The translations under genes were made by a program, and so were the position numbers. The notes under the pieces were generated by a model. That model saw nothing but the letters and a program-made list of their open reading frames with translations. It did no database searches and had not been told where the DNA came from. Below are positions 7,582 to 15,476 of a stretch of 64,000 nt of DNA, in pieces. Each line of letters starts with the position of its first letter. The stretch's first letter is position 1. The stretch comes from Phytohabitans aurantiacus (GTDB lineage Bacteria; Actinomycetota; Actinomycetes; Mycobacteriales; Micromonosporaceae): NCBI RefSeq assembly GCF_027923225.1, contig NZ_BSDI01000015.1:1-64000 (forward strand), given 5' to 3'.

Positions 7582-9330
7582 ATGCGCAAGGTCCTCATCG
7601 CCAACCGTGGCGAGATCGCCGTCCGGGTCATTCGCGCGTGCCGCGACGCCGGGCTGGGCAGCGTGGCGGTTTATGCCGATTCCGACCGCGACGCGCTGCA
7701 CGTGACGCTGGCCGACGAGGCGTACGCGCTCGGGGGTGACACGGCGACCGATACCTACCTGCGCATCGACAAGCTGATCGGCATCGCCGAGCGCGCCGGG
7801 GCCGACGCCGTGCACCCCGGCTACGGCTTCCTGTCCGAAAACGCGGACTTCGCGGAGGCCGTTCGCAACAAGGGGCTCACCTGGATCGGGCCCACCCCGC
7901 AGGCCATCCGCGACCTCGGCGACAAGGTGACCGCGCGCCACATCGCGCAGCGGGCCGGCGCTCCGCTCGTCCCCGGCACGCCCGACCCGGTCGGCGGGCC
8001 GGACGAGGTGGTCGCGTTCGCCGAGGAGTACGGGCTGCCGGTGGCGATCAAGGCGGCGTTCGGCGGCGGCGGGCGCGGCCTCAAGGTCGCCCGCACCGTC
8101 GAGGAGATCCCCGCGCTGTTCGAGTCGGCCACCCGCGAGGCGGTCGCGGCGTTCGGGCGCGGCGAGTGCTTCGTCGAGCGGTACCTCGACAAGCCCCGGC
8201 ACGTCGAGGCGCAGGTCCTCGCCGACCAGCACGGCAACGTGATCGTCGTCGGCACGCGCGACTGCTCGCTCCAGCGGCGCCACCAGAAGCTCGTCGAGGA
8301 GGCGCCCGCCCCGTTCCTCAGCGACGACCAGCGCAAGCAGATCCACGAGTCGGCCAAGGCGATCTGCCGCGAGGCGGGATATCACGGCGCTGGCACCGTC
8401 GAGTACCTCGTCGGGCAGGACGGCACCATCTCCTTCCTGGAGGTCAACACGCGGCTACAGGTCGAGCACCCGGTCACCGAGGAGACCGCCGGCATCGACC
8501 TCGTGCGCGAGCAGTTCAGGATCGCGGCGGGCGACAGGCTGCGGCTGCTCGCCGACCCGACCCCGCGCGGGCACTCGATCGAGTTCCGCATCAACGGCGA
8601 AGACGCCGGCCGTAACTTCCTGCCCGCCCCCGGCACGGTCACCGACTTCCGCCTGCCATCCGGGCCGGGCGTGCGCGTCGACAGCGGGGTGCGAACCGGC
8701 GATGTCATCGGCGGCAACTTCGACTCCCTGCTCGCCAAGGTGATCATCACGGGCGAGACGCGCGCCGAAGCCATCGAACGCGCCCGCCGAGCTCTCGACG
8801 AGATGGTCGTCGACGGGATGGCGACGGTCCTGCCCTTCCACCGTCTCATCGTTCGCGACCCCGCCTTCACCAGCGAACCCTTCACCGTCCACACGCGCTG
8901 GATCGAGACCGAGTGGTCTGACGCCGTTCCGGCGTGGATTCCAACCGAGTCGGGGTCCGCGCAGCAAGAGCAACGCGACACCGTCGTGGTCGAGGTCGGC
9001 GGCAAGCGCCTCGAGGTCTCCTTCCCAGCCGGCTTCGGCGGTACGCCGGGCGGGGCGACCGCCCGAGGCGCCGCTCCGCGTCGCGGTCGTGGCCGCCCCG
9101 CTGCCGCGGCTGCCAGTGGCGACACGCTCGCGTCCCCGATGCAGGGCACGATCGTGAAGATCGCGGTCGCCGACGGTGACACCGTGGCCGAGGGTGACAC
9201 CATCGTGGTCCTGGAAGCCATGAAGATGGAGCAGCCCCTCACGGCACACAAGGCGGGCGTGGTGACGGGCCTCACAGCCTCGGTCGGCGACGTGGTCACA
9301 GCGGGAGCGGCGATCTGCCAGCTCACTTAA
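7582..9330 (+). CDS. Acetyl-/propionyl-CoA carboxylase alpha chain (biotin carboxylase plus biotin carrier)
   Basis: The 582-residue protein carboxylates its own biotin with bicarbonate and ATP, for transfer to acyl-CoA by a separate carboxyltransferase beta subunit not encoded here. The N-terminal 450 residues are the biotin carboxylase: RKVLIANRGEIAVRVIRACR, the ATP-grasp glycine loop AFGGGGRGLKVA, and EVNTRLQVEHPVTE. A low-complexity Ala/Arg linker (about 485-510) leads to the biotinyl domain with the biotin-accepting Lys in LEAMKMEQPL. This is the AccA1/AccA2/AccA3-type organisation of actinobacteria. The gene stands alone, followed 10 bp later by guaB1. Confidence 0.95.
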   Translation: MRKVLIANRGEIAVRVIRACRDAGLGSVAVYADSDRDALHVTLADEAYALGGDTATDTYLRIDKLIGIAERAGADAVHPGYGFLSENADFAEAVRNKGLTWIGPTPQAIRDLGDKVTARHIAQRAGAPLVPGTPDPVGGPDEVVAFAEEYGLPVAIKAAFGGGGRGLKVARTVEEIPALFESATREAVAAFGRGECFVERYLDKPRHVEAQVLADQHGNVIVVGTRDCSLQRRHQKLVEEAPAPFLSDDQRKQIHESAKAICREAGYHGAGTVEYLVGQDGTISFLEVNTRLQVEHPVTEETAGIDLVREQFRIAAGDRLRLLADPTPRGHSIEFRINGEDAGRNFLPAPGTVTDFRLPSGPGVRVDSGVRTGDVIGGNFDSLLAKVIITGETRAEAIERARRALDEMVVDGMATVLPFHRLIVRDPAFTSEPFTVHTRWIETEWSDAVPAWIPTESGSAQQEQRDTVVVEVGGKRLEVSFPAGFGGTPGGATARGAAPRRGRGRPAAAAASGDTLASPMQGTIVKIAVADGDTVAEGDTIVVLEAMKMEQPLTAHKAGVVTGLTASVGDVVTAGAAICQLT

Positions 9331-9333
9331 CAT
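9328..9333 (+). promoter_or_regulatory. Leaderless-type -10 box for guaB1 overlapping the upstream stop codon
   Basis: TAACAT is followed by 7 nt and the GTG at 9341. Its first three bases are the TAA stop of the carboxylase gene. There is no ribosome site. If functional, guaB1 has its own promoter despite lying only 10 bp downstream. Confidence 0.5.
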
Positions 9334-9340
9334 GAGCTGA

Positions 9341-10780
9341 GTGCGGTTTCTCTCCGGCGCGTCCTACGCGCACGACCTGACCTACAGCGACGTCTTCATG
9401 GTGCCGGCCCGATCCGAGGTCGGATCACGGCTCGATGTCGACCTCGCCAGCGCCGACGGCACCGGCACGACGGTACCGATCGTCGTGGCGAACATGACGG
9501 CGGTGGCCGGCCGCCGGATGGCCGAGACGGTGGCCAGGCGCGGCGCGGTCGCCGTGATCCCGCAGGACATCCCGATCGACGTGGTCGCCGAGGTGATCTC
9601 GTGGGTCAAGCAGCGCCACCTCGTACACGACACGGCGATCACGCTGAGCCCCACCGATACCGTGGGTGACGCGATCCACCTGCTGCCGAAGCGCGCCCAC
9701 GGCGCCGTGGTCGTGGTGGACGACGACGGGCGGCCGGTCGGCGTGATCACCGAGGCCGACTGCGTGGGGGTGGACAGGTTCGCGCAGGTGCGGCACGTGA
9801 TGTCGACGGAGTTGCACACCGTGCGCGCCGAGGCGGATCCGCGGGAGGGGTTCGAGCGGCTGTCGGCGGGGCGGCGCCGGCTCGCTCCGGTGGTCGACAT
9901 CGAGGGGCGGCTGGTGGGCGTACTGACCCGCCAGGGGGCGCTACGGGCCACGCTGTACCGGCCGGCGCTGGACGACAAGGGCCGCCTGCGCACCGCCGCG
10001 GCGATCGGCATCAACGGGGACGTGGCCCGGAAGGCGGCCGCCCTGCTGGAGGCGGGCGTCGACACGCTCGTCGTCGACACGGCGCACGGCCACCAGGAGC
10101 GGATGATCGCGGCGCTTCGGGCGGTACGCGCACTCGATCCGGGTGTGCCCGTCGTGGGCGGCAACGTGGTGACCGCCGACGGCGTCCGTGACCTGGTCGA
10201 GGCGGGCGCCGACATCGTCAAGGTGGGCGTCGGGCCGGGCGCGATGTGCACCACGCGCATGATGACCGGCGTGGGGCGGCCGCAGTTCTCGGCGGTACTC
10301 GAATGCGCTGCCGCCGCGCGCGAGCTGGGCCGGCACGTGTGGGCGGACGGCGGGGTACGGCACCCGCGCGACGTGGCGCTGGCACTGGCGGCGGGCGCGT
10401 CCAACGTGATGATCGGTTCGTGGTTCGCCGGCACCTACGAGTCGCCCGGTGACCTGTACACCGACGCGGACGGCCGGCGGTACAAGGAGAACTTCGGGAT
10501 GGCGTCGGCTCGGGCGGTGAGCGCCCGCACCGCCGACGACACGCCGTTCGACCGGGCCCGCAAGGCGGTCTTCGAGGAGGGCATCTCGACCGCCCGCATG
10601 TACCTGGACCCCGAGCGCCCCGGCGTGGAAGACCTGCTCGACGAGATCGTGGCCGGGGTGCGCAGCGCGTGCACGTACGCCGGTGCCAACTCACTGGCGG
10701 AGCTGCACGAGCGAGCCGTGGTAGGCGTCCAGACATCGGCCGGCTACACGGAGGGCATGCCGGTACCCACCAGCTGGTGA
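9341..10780 (+). CDS. guaB1: GuaB1-family IMP dehydrogenase-related protein (GMP reductase type)
   Basis: The 479-residue protein has the IMPDH/GMPR barrel with an inserted CBS pair at about residues 95-210. The catalytic loop is GPGAMCTTRMMTGVGRPQ, with the thioimidate-forming Cys, followed by VWADGGVRHPRDVALALAAG. The divergence from true GuaB (VANMTAVAGRRMAETVARRG region) puts it in the actinobacterial GuaB1 group; as I recall, the mycobacterial member reduces GMP to IMP, linking guanine to adenine nucleotides. Start is GTG at 9341. It converges with the TetR gene, 13 bp between stops. Confidence 0.9.
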   Translation: MRFLSGASYAHDLTYSDVFMVPARSEVGSRLDVDLASADGTGTTVPIVVANMTAVAGRRMAETVARRGAVAVIPQDIPIDVVAEVISWVKQRHLVHDTAITLSPTDTVGDAIHLLPKRAHGAVVVVDDDGRPVGVITEADCVGVDRFAQVRHVMSTELHTVRAEADPREGFERLSAGRRRLAPVVDIEGRLVGVLTRQGALRATLYRPALDDKGRLRTAAAIGINGDVARKAAALLEAGVDTLVVDTAHGHQERMIAALRAVRALDPGVPVVGGNVVTADGVRDLVEAGADIVKVGVGPGAMCTTRMMTGVGRPQFSAVLECAAAARELGRHVWADGGVRHPRDVALALAAGASNVMIGSWFAGTYESPGDLYTDADGRRYKENFGMASARAVSARTADDTPFDRARKAVFEEGISTARMYLDPERPGVEDLLDEIVAGVRSACTYAGANSLAELHERAVVGVQTSAGYTEGMPVPTSW

Positions 10781-10793
10781 CCCACCCGCGTGA

Positions 10794-11366
10794 TCAGGTG
10801 CTGAAGAGGAAGCGGGCCATCGCGCGCACAGCCGTTTCCGGGTCGGTGCCCACCTCGGGTGGCAGCGCGCCGCCCAGCCACAGGGTCGCGAAGCCGTGCA
10901 CGATCGACCAGGCGGCGATCTGGGCGGGCAGCGCGTCGCCGCCCACGCGATCCGCCGGCAACGTCGCGACACCGAGCGAAAGGCCTTCCCCGGACCGGTC
11001 GCGGGCGGCCCGCAGCGCCGGGTCGTCGGCGTCGTAGAGGTCCGGGCGGAACATCACCTCGAAGTGCGCACGGTGGTCGACGGCGAACCGCACGTAGGCC
11101 ACGCCGACCTCCAGCAGGTCGCCGGTGCGCTCGCGCGCGTCGGCGAGCGCGGCACCCAGCAGCTCGAATCCTTCGGTGGCGAGCGCCGTCAGCAGCCCTG
11201 ACTTGTCACCGAAGTGGTGCGCGGGCGCCGCGTGCGAGACGCCCGCCCGGCGCGCCAGGTCACGCAGGCTGAGCGCGGCCGGCCCTGACTCGTCGATCGC
11301 GGTGACCGCCGCCGCCAGCAGCGTGCGCCGCAGGTCGCCGTGGTGGTACGTGCGCCTCTCACTCAT
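10794..11366 (-). CDS. TetR-family transcriptional regulator
   Basis: The 190-residue repressor has the N-terminal helix-turn-helix (ALSLRDLARRAGVSHAAPAH, then HFGDKSGLLTALA) and a WHG/TetR_C_13-like ligand-binding C-terminus. It is divergent from a DoxX-family gene, and the 84-bp gap holds two TTGTC-N3-GACAA type dyads lying on the promoters of both genes. It therefore probably represses itself and doxX. The inducer is unknown. Confidence 0.92.
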   Translation of the reverse strand: MSERRTYHHGDLRRTLLAAAVTAIDESGPAALSLRDLARRAGVSHAAPAHHFGDKSGLLTALATEGFELLGAALADARERTGDLLEVGVAYVRFAVDHRAHFEVMFRPDLYDADDPALRAARDRSGEGLSLGVATLPADRVGGDALPAQIAAWSIVHGFATLWLGGALPPEVGTDPETAVRAMARFLFST

Positions 11367-11372
11367 GCCCTC

Positions 11373-11378
11373 ACTCTA
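11373..11378 (-). promoter_or_regulatory. Leaderless-type -10 box for the tetR gene
   Basis: On the minus strand TAGAGT is followed by 6 nt and the ATG at 11366. GTGTCA, 17 bp upstream (11396-11401), is a possible -35. Operator 1 lies in the spacer. Confidence 0.55.
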
Positions 11379-11379
11379 A

Positions 11380-11394
11380 CTTGCCATTGACAAG
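11380..11394. promoter_or_regulatory. TetR operator 1
   Basis: CTTGCCATTGACAAG is a near-perfect dyad (arms CTTG(C/T)C and GACAAG, 3-bp centre). It covers the -35 box TTGACA (11387-11392) of the doxX promoter and the spacer of the tetR promoter. Confidence 0.65.
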
Positions 11395-11416
11395 ATGACA
11401 CCGGCCGAGGCAATCT
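11387..11416 (+). promoter_or_regulatory. Promoter of the doxX gene
   Basis: Consensus -35 TTGACA (11387-11392) and -10 CAATCT (11411-11416) with an 18-bp spacer. Both boxes are touched by the two TetR dyads, so binding would occlude RNA polymerase. Confidence 0.6.
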
Positions 11417-11429
11417 TGTCAGCGACAAG
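11415..11429. promoter_or_regulatory. TetR operator 2
   Basis: CTTGTCAGCGACAAG is a perfect 6-bp dyad with a 3-bp centre, 35 bp centre-to-centre from operator 1 and overlapping the doxX -10/start region. Confidence 0.7.
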
Positions 11430-11450
11430 TTGGAAGGGAAGGTACCGCGC

Positions 11451-11897
11451 ATGGCACCACTGATCGCTCTCGTCGCCGGCTCACTCCTGGCGCGGATCGC
11501 CGGCTTCGCCGGTGTCGACGCGCTCGACGGCTGGCAGCCGGCCCTGCGGGTGGGGTTGGCGCTGATGTTCCTGCTCACGGGGTACGCACACTTCGCACCG
11601 AAGATGCGCGGTGACCTGATCGCGATGGTCCCGCCGGCACTCCCCCGTCCGGATCTGCTGGTCACCGCCACCGGCGTACTCGAAATCGCCGGTGCGATCG
11701 GCCTGCTGATCCCCGCGACCGCGCCCTGGGCGGCGGGCGGGTTGGCCCTGTTGATGCTCGCGTTATTTCCCGCGAACATCTCCGCCGCACGCCGTAAGGT
11801 GCCGTTCGGCGGCCGGCCGGCGACGCCGTTGGGACGCCGTACGGCGGAGCAGGTCCTCTTCGTCGGCGCGGCCGTAGCAATTTTGTTTGGCACCTAA
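11451..11897 (+). CDS. DoxX-family membrane protein
   Basis: The 148-residue protein has four hydrophobic segments and the DoxX pattern ALRVGLALMFLLTGYAHFAP, then VTATGVLEIAGAIGLLIP. DoxX-type proteins sit in the cytoplasmic membrane and are linked to redox or oxidative-stress partners in some actinobacteria; the exact role is unclear. I chose the ATG at 11451 with GGGAAGG 8 nt upstream over a TTG at 11430. It is divergent from, and probably repressed by, the TetR protein. Confidence 0.85.
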   Translation: MAPLIALVAGSLLARIAGFAGVDALDGWQPALRVGLALMFLLTGYAHFAPKMRGDLIAMVPPALPRPDLLVTATGVLEIAGAIGLLIPATAPWAAGGLALLMLALFPANISAARRKVPFGGRPATPLGRRTAEQVLFVGAAVAILFGT

Positions 11898-11915
11898 TCA
11901 TTAGGGGGCTAACAT
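11887..11915 (+). promoter_or_regulatory. marR promoter with a palindromic operator in the spacer
   Basis: TTGGCA (11887-11892) and TAACAT (11910-11915) are 17 bp apart, followed by 7 nt and the GTG at 11923, so the mRNA is probably leaderless. The perfect dyad CCTAATCATTAGG (11893-11905) fills the spacer and overlaps the doxX stop. It is a strong candidate for autoregulation by the MarR protein. Confidence 0.75.
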
Positions 11916-11922
11916 AGCCGGC

Positions 11923-12387
11923 GTGAAACTCGCGGTGATGGACGACGTCCCTTTGGGGCGGCTGGTTGCCCTGGCCGGGCGGCTGGCCACCCAGCGCTGG
12001 CAGCAACTGCTGACGGAGGAGTTCGACCTGACGCCATCGGGCATGAACGTGGTGATGACGTTGCTGCGCGAGGGTGAGTTGCCTCACGGGGAGGTGGCCG
12101 GGCACTGCATGGTCCGGCCCGCCACGCTCACCGGCATCATCGACACGCTGGAAAAGTCGGGCTACGTCGAGCGGCGCCGGAGCGCGGGCGACCGGCGCGC
12201 GGTGACCCTGGCGCTCACCGAGCACGGCGCCGAGCGTGGCCGGCGGCTCGTGGCGTACATGCACCGGGGTGCACCACTGACCACTGTGGACGCCGATCCC
12301 GCGAAGGCGGCGGTGGTTCGCGAGTTTCTCCTCGAACTGATCCGCAAACTACATACGGGGGAGGAATCAGATGAGCGCAGCCGTTGA
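11923..12387 (+). CDS. MarR-family transcriptional regulator
   Basis: The 154-residue winged-helix protein shows FDLTPSGMNVVMTLLREGEL, the recognition region VRPATLTGIIDTLEKSGYVE and the wing RRRSAGDRRAVTLALTEHG. It is the first gene of a three-gene operon: its 3' end overlaps the ABC ATPase start by 17 bp. MarR proteins commonly repress such export genes and are released by the drug or metabolite. The palindrome in its own promoter supports autorepression of the whole operon. Confidence 0.92.
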   Translation: MKLAVMDDVPLGRLVALAGRLATQRWQQLLTEEFDLTPSGMNVVMTLLREGELPHGEVAGHCMVRPATLTGIIDTLEKSGYVERRRSAGDRRAVTLALTEHGAERGRRLVAYMHRGAPLTTVDADPAKAAVVREFLLELIRKLHTGEESDERSR

Positions 12388-13333
12388 GGTGCGCGACCTG
12401 GTGAAGCGGTACCCGAAGCGTGACGTCAACGCGGTCGACGGGCTGAGCTTCACGGTCGAGCCGGGAGAGATCTTCGGGCTGCTCGGCCCGAACGGCGCCG
12501 GCAAGTCCACGACGATCGGGGTGCTCACCACCCGCGTCCGGGCGACCAGCGGAGACGCGACGGTCGCCGGCATCGACGTGGTGCGCGATCCGGTGGCGGC
12601 GCGGCGGCTCTTCGCCGTCGTACCGCAGCAGAGCAACCTGGACCGGTCGCTCACACCGCGCCAGAACCTGGCGTTTCACGCGGCGTACCACGGTTATCCG
12701 CGTGCGGAGCGCAACGCCCGCGCGGCGACCCTGCTCGACGAGTTCGGCCTCGCCGAGCAGGCCGACGTCAAGGTCGACTGGTACTCGGGCGGCATGGCCC
12801 AGCGCCTGATGATCGCCCGCGCGATGATGCACGAGCCGCGGGTGCTCTTCCTCGACGAGCCCACGACCGGGCTCGACCCGCAGTCCCGGATCTTCATGTG
12901 GGAGCGGGTACGCGACCTGCGCTCCCGTGGCGTCACCGTGGTCCTGACCACGCACGACATGGACGAGGCGGCGGAGATGTCCGACCGGGTCGGCATCGTC
13001 GACCACGGCAAGCTGCTGGCGCTGGACACACCGGCGGGTCTCACCCGCGGCGTCGCCGGGCAGGGCGTGCTCGACCTCAGCGTCACCCCGGCGGCCGGCG
13101 ACGACACCGACAAGCTGATCGCGGCGCTCACCGACGTCGCGGGCGTCTCCCGCGGTGAGCCGGTCGGCAACAACGGCTCGATCCGGCTGTACGTGACGGC
13201 GGAGCCCGAGACGCTCATCGGTCCGGCGGTGACCGTGCTGACTTCGCGCTCGGCCACCGTGACCGACGTGCACATGGGCTCCACCACCCTCGAAGACGTG
13301 TTCATCGACCTGACCGGGAGGGCACTGCGATGA
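12371..13333 (+). CDS. ABC transporter ATP-binding protein (DrrA-like, MarR operon)
   Basis: This 320-residue ATPase has Walker A GPNGAGKSTTIGVL, signature YSGGMAQRLMIARAM, Walker B LFLDEPTTGLD and the switch His in LTTHDMDEAAEMSD. The C-terminal extension ends with the DrrA-type TTLEDVFIDLTGRALR. GGGGAGGAATC gives a near-ideal ribosome site for the ATG at 12371. The stop overlaps the permease ATG (ATGA). It is a second, separate exporter from the PadR-linked one at 5-7 kb. Confidence 0.94.
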   Translation: MSAAVEVRDLVKRYPKRDVNAVDGLSFTVEPGEIFGLLGPNGAGKSTTIGVLTTRVRATSGDATVAGIDVVRDPVAARRLFAVVPQQSNLDRSLTPRQNLAFHAAYHGYPRAERNARAATLLDEFGLAEQADVKVDWYSGGMAQRLMIARAMMHEPRVLFLDEPTTGLDPQSRIFMWERVRDLRSRGVTVVLTTHDMDEAAEMSDRVGIVDHGKLLALDTPAGLTRGVAGQGVLDLSVTPAAGDDTDKLIAALTDVAGVSRGEPVGNNGSIRLYVTAEPETLIGPAVTVLTSRSATVTDVHMGSTTLEDVFIDLTGRALR

Positions 13334-14136
13334 CCGATGTGGACATTCGGCCCTCTGAGGCTCGGCCATCCGCTGGGCGGGCGTTCCGGGCGATCCTGTG
13401 GCGGGACGTGTTCGTGACCGGCAAGGAGTTCTGGGTCTTCCTGGCCCAGGTGGCGCTCCAGCCGCTGTTCATGCTCTTCGTCTTCGCCAAGGTGCTCAAC
13501 GCCGGCGGATACGTCACCGACGACTACGCCCACCTGCTGCTGCCCGGCATCGTGGCGCTGACCGCGTTCCTGACCGCGCTGCAGACGGTGTCGTTCCCGC
13601 TGATCATGGAGTTCAGCTTCACGCGGGAGATCGAAGACCGGCTGCTCGCACCGCTCCCGACCTACCTGGTGGCGATCGAGAAGCTGACGCTCGCGATCGT
13701 GCGGGCGCTCGCGTCGGCCGTGGTGATGTTTCCGATCGGCGCCCTCGTGCTCGGCTCGGCACCGTGGCACGCCGACGGCCTGACCCTCCTGGTCGTCAGC
13801 CTGATCCTCGGCAGCTGGGTGGGCGCGGGCATCGGGTTGGCGCTCGGCACGATGGTGCCGCCCAGCAAGATCAGCGTGATCTTCGCGGTGATCCTGACAC
13901 CGCTGATGTTCACCGGCGCCACCCAGTACCCGTGGAAGTCGCTGGATTCGATGCGCTGGTTCCAGGTGGTGACCGCGTTCAACCCGCTGACGTACCTGTC
14001 GGAGGTGGTGCGGGCCGCGGTCGTGCCGGACGTGCCGCACATCGCTCCATGGATCTGCCTGCTGGTGCTGACGCTTTCGGGCGCGCTGTTCACCGCGATA
14101 GGCATCCGCGGTTTCATGCGCCGCGCCCTCTCCTGA
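13330..14136 (+). CDS. ABC-2 type permease (DrrB-like, MarR operon)
   Basis: The 268-residue membrane subunit has about six helices and the ABC-2 pattern FSFTREIEDRLLAPLP, then VVTAFNPLTYLSEVVRAAVV. Its ATG overlaps the ATPase stop, as expected for a fixed-ratio complex. It converges with the threonyl-tRNA synthetase gene and overlaps that gene's 3' end by 23 bp. Likely exports a drug or lipid-like compound; the substrate is not deducible. Confidence 0.92.
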   Translation: MTDVDIRPSEARPSAGRAFRAILWRDVFVTGKEFWVFLAQVALQPLFMLFVFAKVLNAGGYVTDDYAHLLLPGIVALTAFLTALQTVSFPLIMEFSFTREIEDRLLAPLPTYLVAIEKLTLAIVRALASAVVMFPIGALVLGSAPWHADGLTLLVVSLILGSWVGAGIGLALGTMVPPSKISVIFAVILTPLMFTGATQYPWKSLDSMRWFQVVTAFNPLTYLSEVVRAAVVPDVPHIAPWICLLVLTLSGALFTAIGIRGFMRRALS

Positions 14137-15307
14137 CCTCGGCGCCCACCCGCTCGATCGCCTCGCTGAATGGGACGGGCGGGAGGGGCGCCGAGCCGCG
14201 CGGGCGCAGAGAGATCCGGTCGGGGTCTCGGGCACCGATGACCGCGGCGTACGGGATGCGGCGGCTGACCGCCTCGCGAATCCGGGAGCCGAGGCTGCCC
14301 TCGGCGTTCACCCGGACGCGCAGCCCGTGGGATAGCGCCTCTCGCACGAAGGGTTCCACGGAGACGTCACCAACCGGCAGCACCTCCACCTGCACGGGCG
14401 CGTACCAGACCGGGAACGCGCCCTCGTGCACCTCGATCAGGTACGCGAACAGCCGCTCCATGCTGCCCACGATGCTGCGGTGCAACATGACCGGCCGGCG
14501 CCGCGCACCATCGCGATCCACATAGGACAGACCGAACTGGGCCGGCTGGTGGAAGTCGAGCTGCACGGTCGACAGGCTCATCTCCCGCCCGGCCGCGTCG
14601 AGTACCTGCACGTCGATCTTCGGTCCGTAGAACGCCGCCTCGCCCGGAGCGTCCACATAGGGCAGACCGAGCCGGTCCAGCGCCGAACGGAGCACCGCCG
14701 AGGCGCGGTCCCACATCGGCGGGTTGTCGACGTACTTGCCGCCTTCGCCGCGCAGCGACAGCCGGAACCCGGCTGGGCGTACACCCAGGGCGGCGTGCGC
14801 CCGCTGGATCATCTGGAGGATCGCGGCCACCTCGTCCTCCGCCTGGTCGATCGCGCAGAAGTTGTGCGCGTCGTTGAGCCAGATGCTGCGCACCCGGCTC
14901 AGGCCGCCGAGCACGCCGGAGCGCTCGGCGCGGTACATGCCGCCCAGTTCGGCTATTCGCAACGGCAGGTCGCGATAGGACCGGCTCCGGGATCGGAAGA
15001 CCAGGGCGTGGTACGGGCACATGGCCGGCCGCAGCACGAACTCGTCGTCCTCGGACAGGCTCATCGACGGGAACATGTCGTCTGCGAAGTGCGGCAGGTG
15101 GCCCGAGAGCTCGAAGAGCTGGCGTTTACCGAGCGGCGGCGAGTACACGTGCTGGTACCCGGCGAGCCGCTCCTCCTCCCGGATGTACTCCTCGACGGCA
15201 TGCCGCGCGGCGGCGCCATCGGGCAGCCAGATCGGCAGGCCGGCGCCCGCGAGCGGGTCGGAACGGAACAGTTCGAGGTCGCGCCCGAGCTTGCGGTGGT
15301 CGATCAT
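14114..15307 (-). CDS. Short threonyl-tRNA synthetase paralogue
   Basis: The 397-residue protein holds the ThrRS catalytic core and anticodon-binding domain but lacks the N-terminal TGS and editing domains of the usual ~650-residue enzyme. Zinc ligands are visible: Cys in AMCPYHALVF, His in LNDAHNFC and His in VMLHRSIVGSMERL (class II motif 3). Motif 2 is GGMYRAERSGVLGGL. It should charge tRNA-Thr without Ser-tRNA editing. The ATG has an ideal GGGGGAG site. A Thr-rich leader peptide and terminator lie upstream, so it is probably induced when Thr-tRNA is scarce. It may be a stress-induced or resistance copy; the main thrS is not in the window. Confidence 0.92.
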   Translation of the reverse strand: MIDHRKLGRDLELFRSDPLAGAGLPIWLPDGAAARHAVEEYIREEERLAGYQHVYSPPLGKRQLFELSGHLPHFADDMFPSMSLSEDDEFVLRPAMCPYHALVFRSRSRSYRDLPLRIAELGGMYRAERSGVLGGLSRVRSIWLNDAHNFCAIDQAEDEVAAILQMIQRAHAALGVRPAGFRLSLRGEGGKYVDNPPMWDRASAVLRSALDRLGLPYVDAPGEAAFYGPKIDVQVLDAAGREMSLSTVQLDFHQPAQFGLSYVDRDGARRRPVMLHRSIVGSMERLFAYLIEVHEGAFPVWYAPVQVEVLPVGDVSVEPFVREALSHGLRVRVNAEGSLGSRIREAVSRRIPYAAVIGARDPDRISLRPRGSAPLPPVPFSEAIERVGAEVRRGRGA

Positions 15308-15354
15308 TTCTCCCCCTGACGGGTAGGTGGGGCGACCCGCCGCGAGGCACGACG

Positions 15355-15385
15355 AAGGCCCCGGAGCGGATTGCCCCGGGGCCTT
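15355..15385 (-). terminator. Attenuator terminator before the short thrS
   Basis: AAGGCCCCGG (15355-15364) pairs perfectly with CCGGGGCCTT (15376-15385) around an 11-nt loop. On the minus strand the stem is followed by TTCGTC, a weak U-rich end. It lies between the Thr leader peptide and the synthetase start, as expected for a ribosome-controlled attenuator. Confidence 0.75.
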
Positions 15386-15405
15386 TGGATGTCGTGGTCA
15401 GCGCA

Positions 15406-15471
15406 TCACGACGCGGCGCCGGGGTGACCCGGCGTCGTCGTGACGAACGCGCTGCGCATGAAACCAACCAT
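15406..15471 (-). CDS. Threonine leader peptide
   Basis: A 21-codon frame (or 17 codons from the inner ATG at 15459) encodes MVGFMRSAFVTTTPGHPGAA plus a final Ser, with three successive ACG Thr codons. GGTGAG lies 4 nt before the first ATG. Directly over and after the Thr codons, CACGACGACGCCGGG can pair with the CCCGGCGCCGCGTCGTG stretch, and the terminator at 15355-15385 follows. Ribosome stalling at the Thr codons would alter this folding. It starts 5 nt after the transglutaminase stop, so it may also gate read-through from that operon. Confidence 0.75.
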   Translation of the reverse strand: MVGFMRSAFVTTTPGHPGAAS

Positions 15472-15476
15472 ACCGC

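Noticed and set aside
15308..15471. T-box riboswitch in front of the ThrRS gene
   Set aside because: No conserved T-box sequence of the TGGNACCGCG type or specifier stem is seen; the Thr leader peptide and terminator explain the region better.
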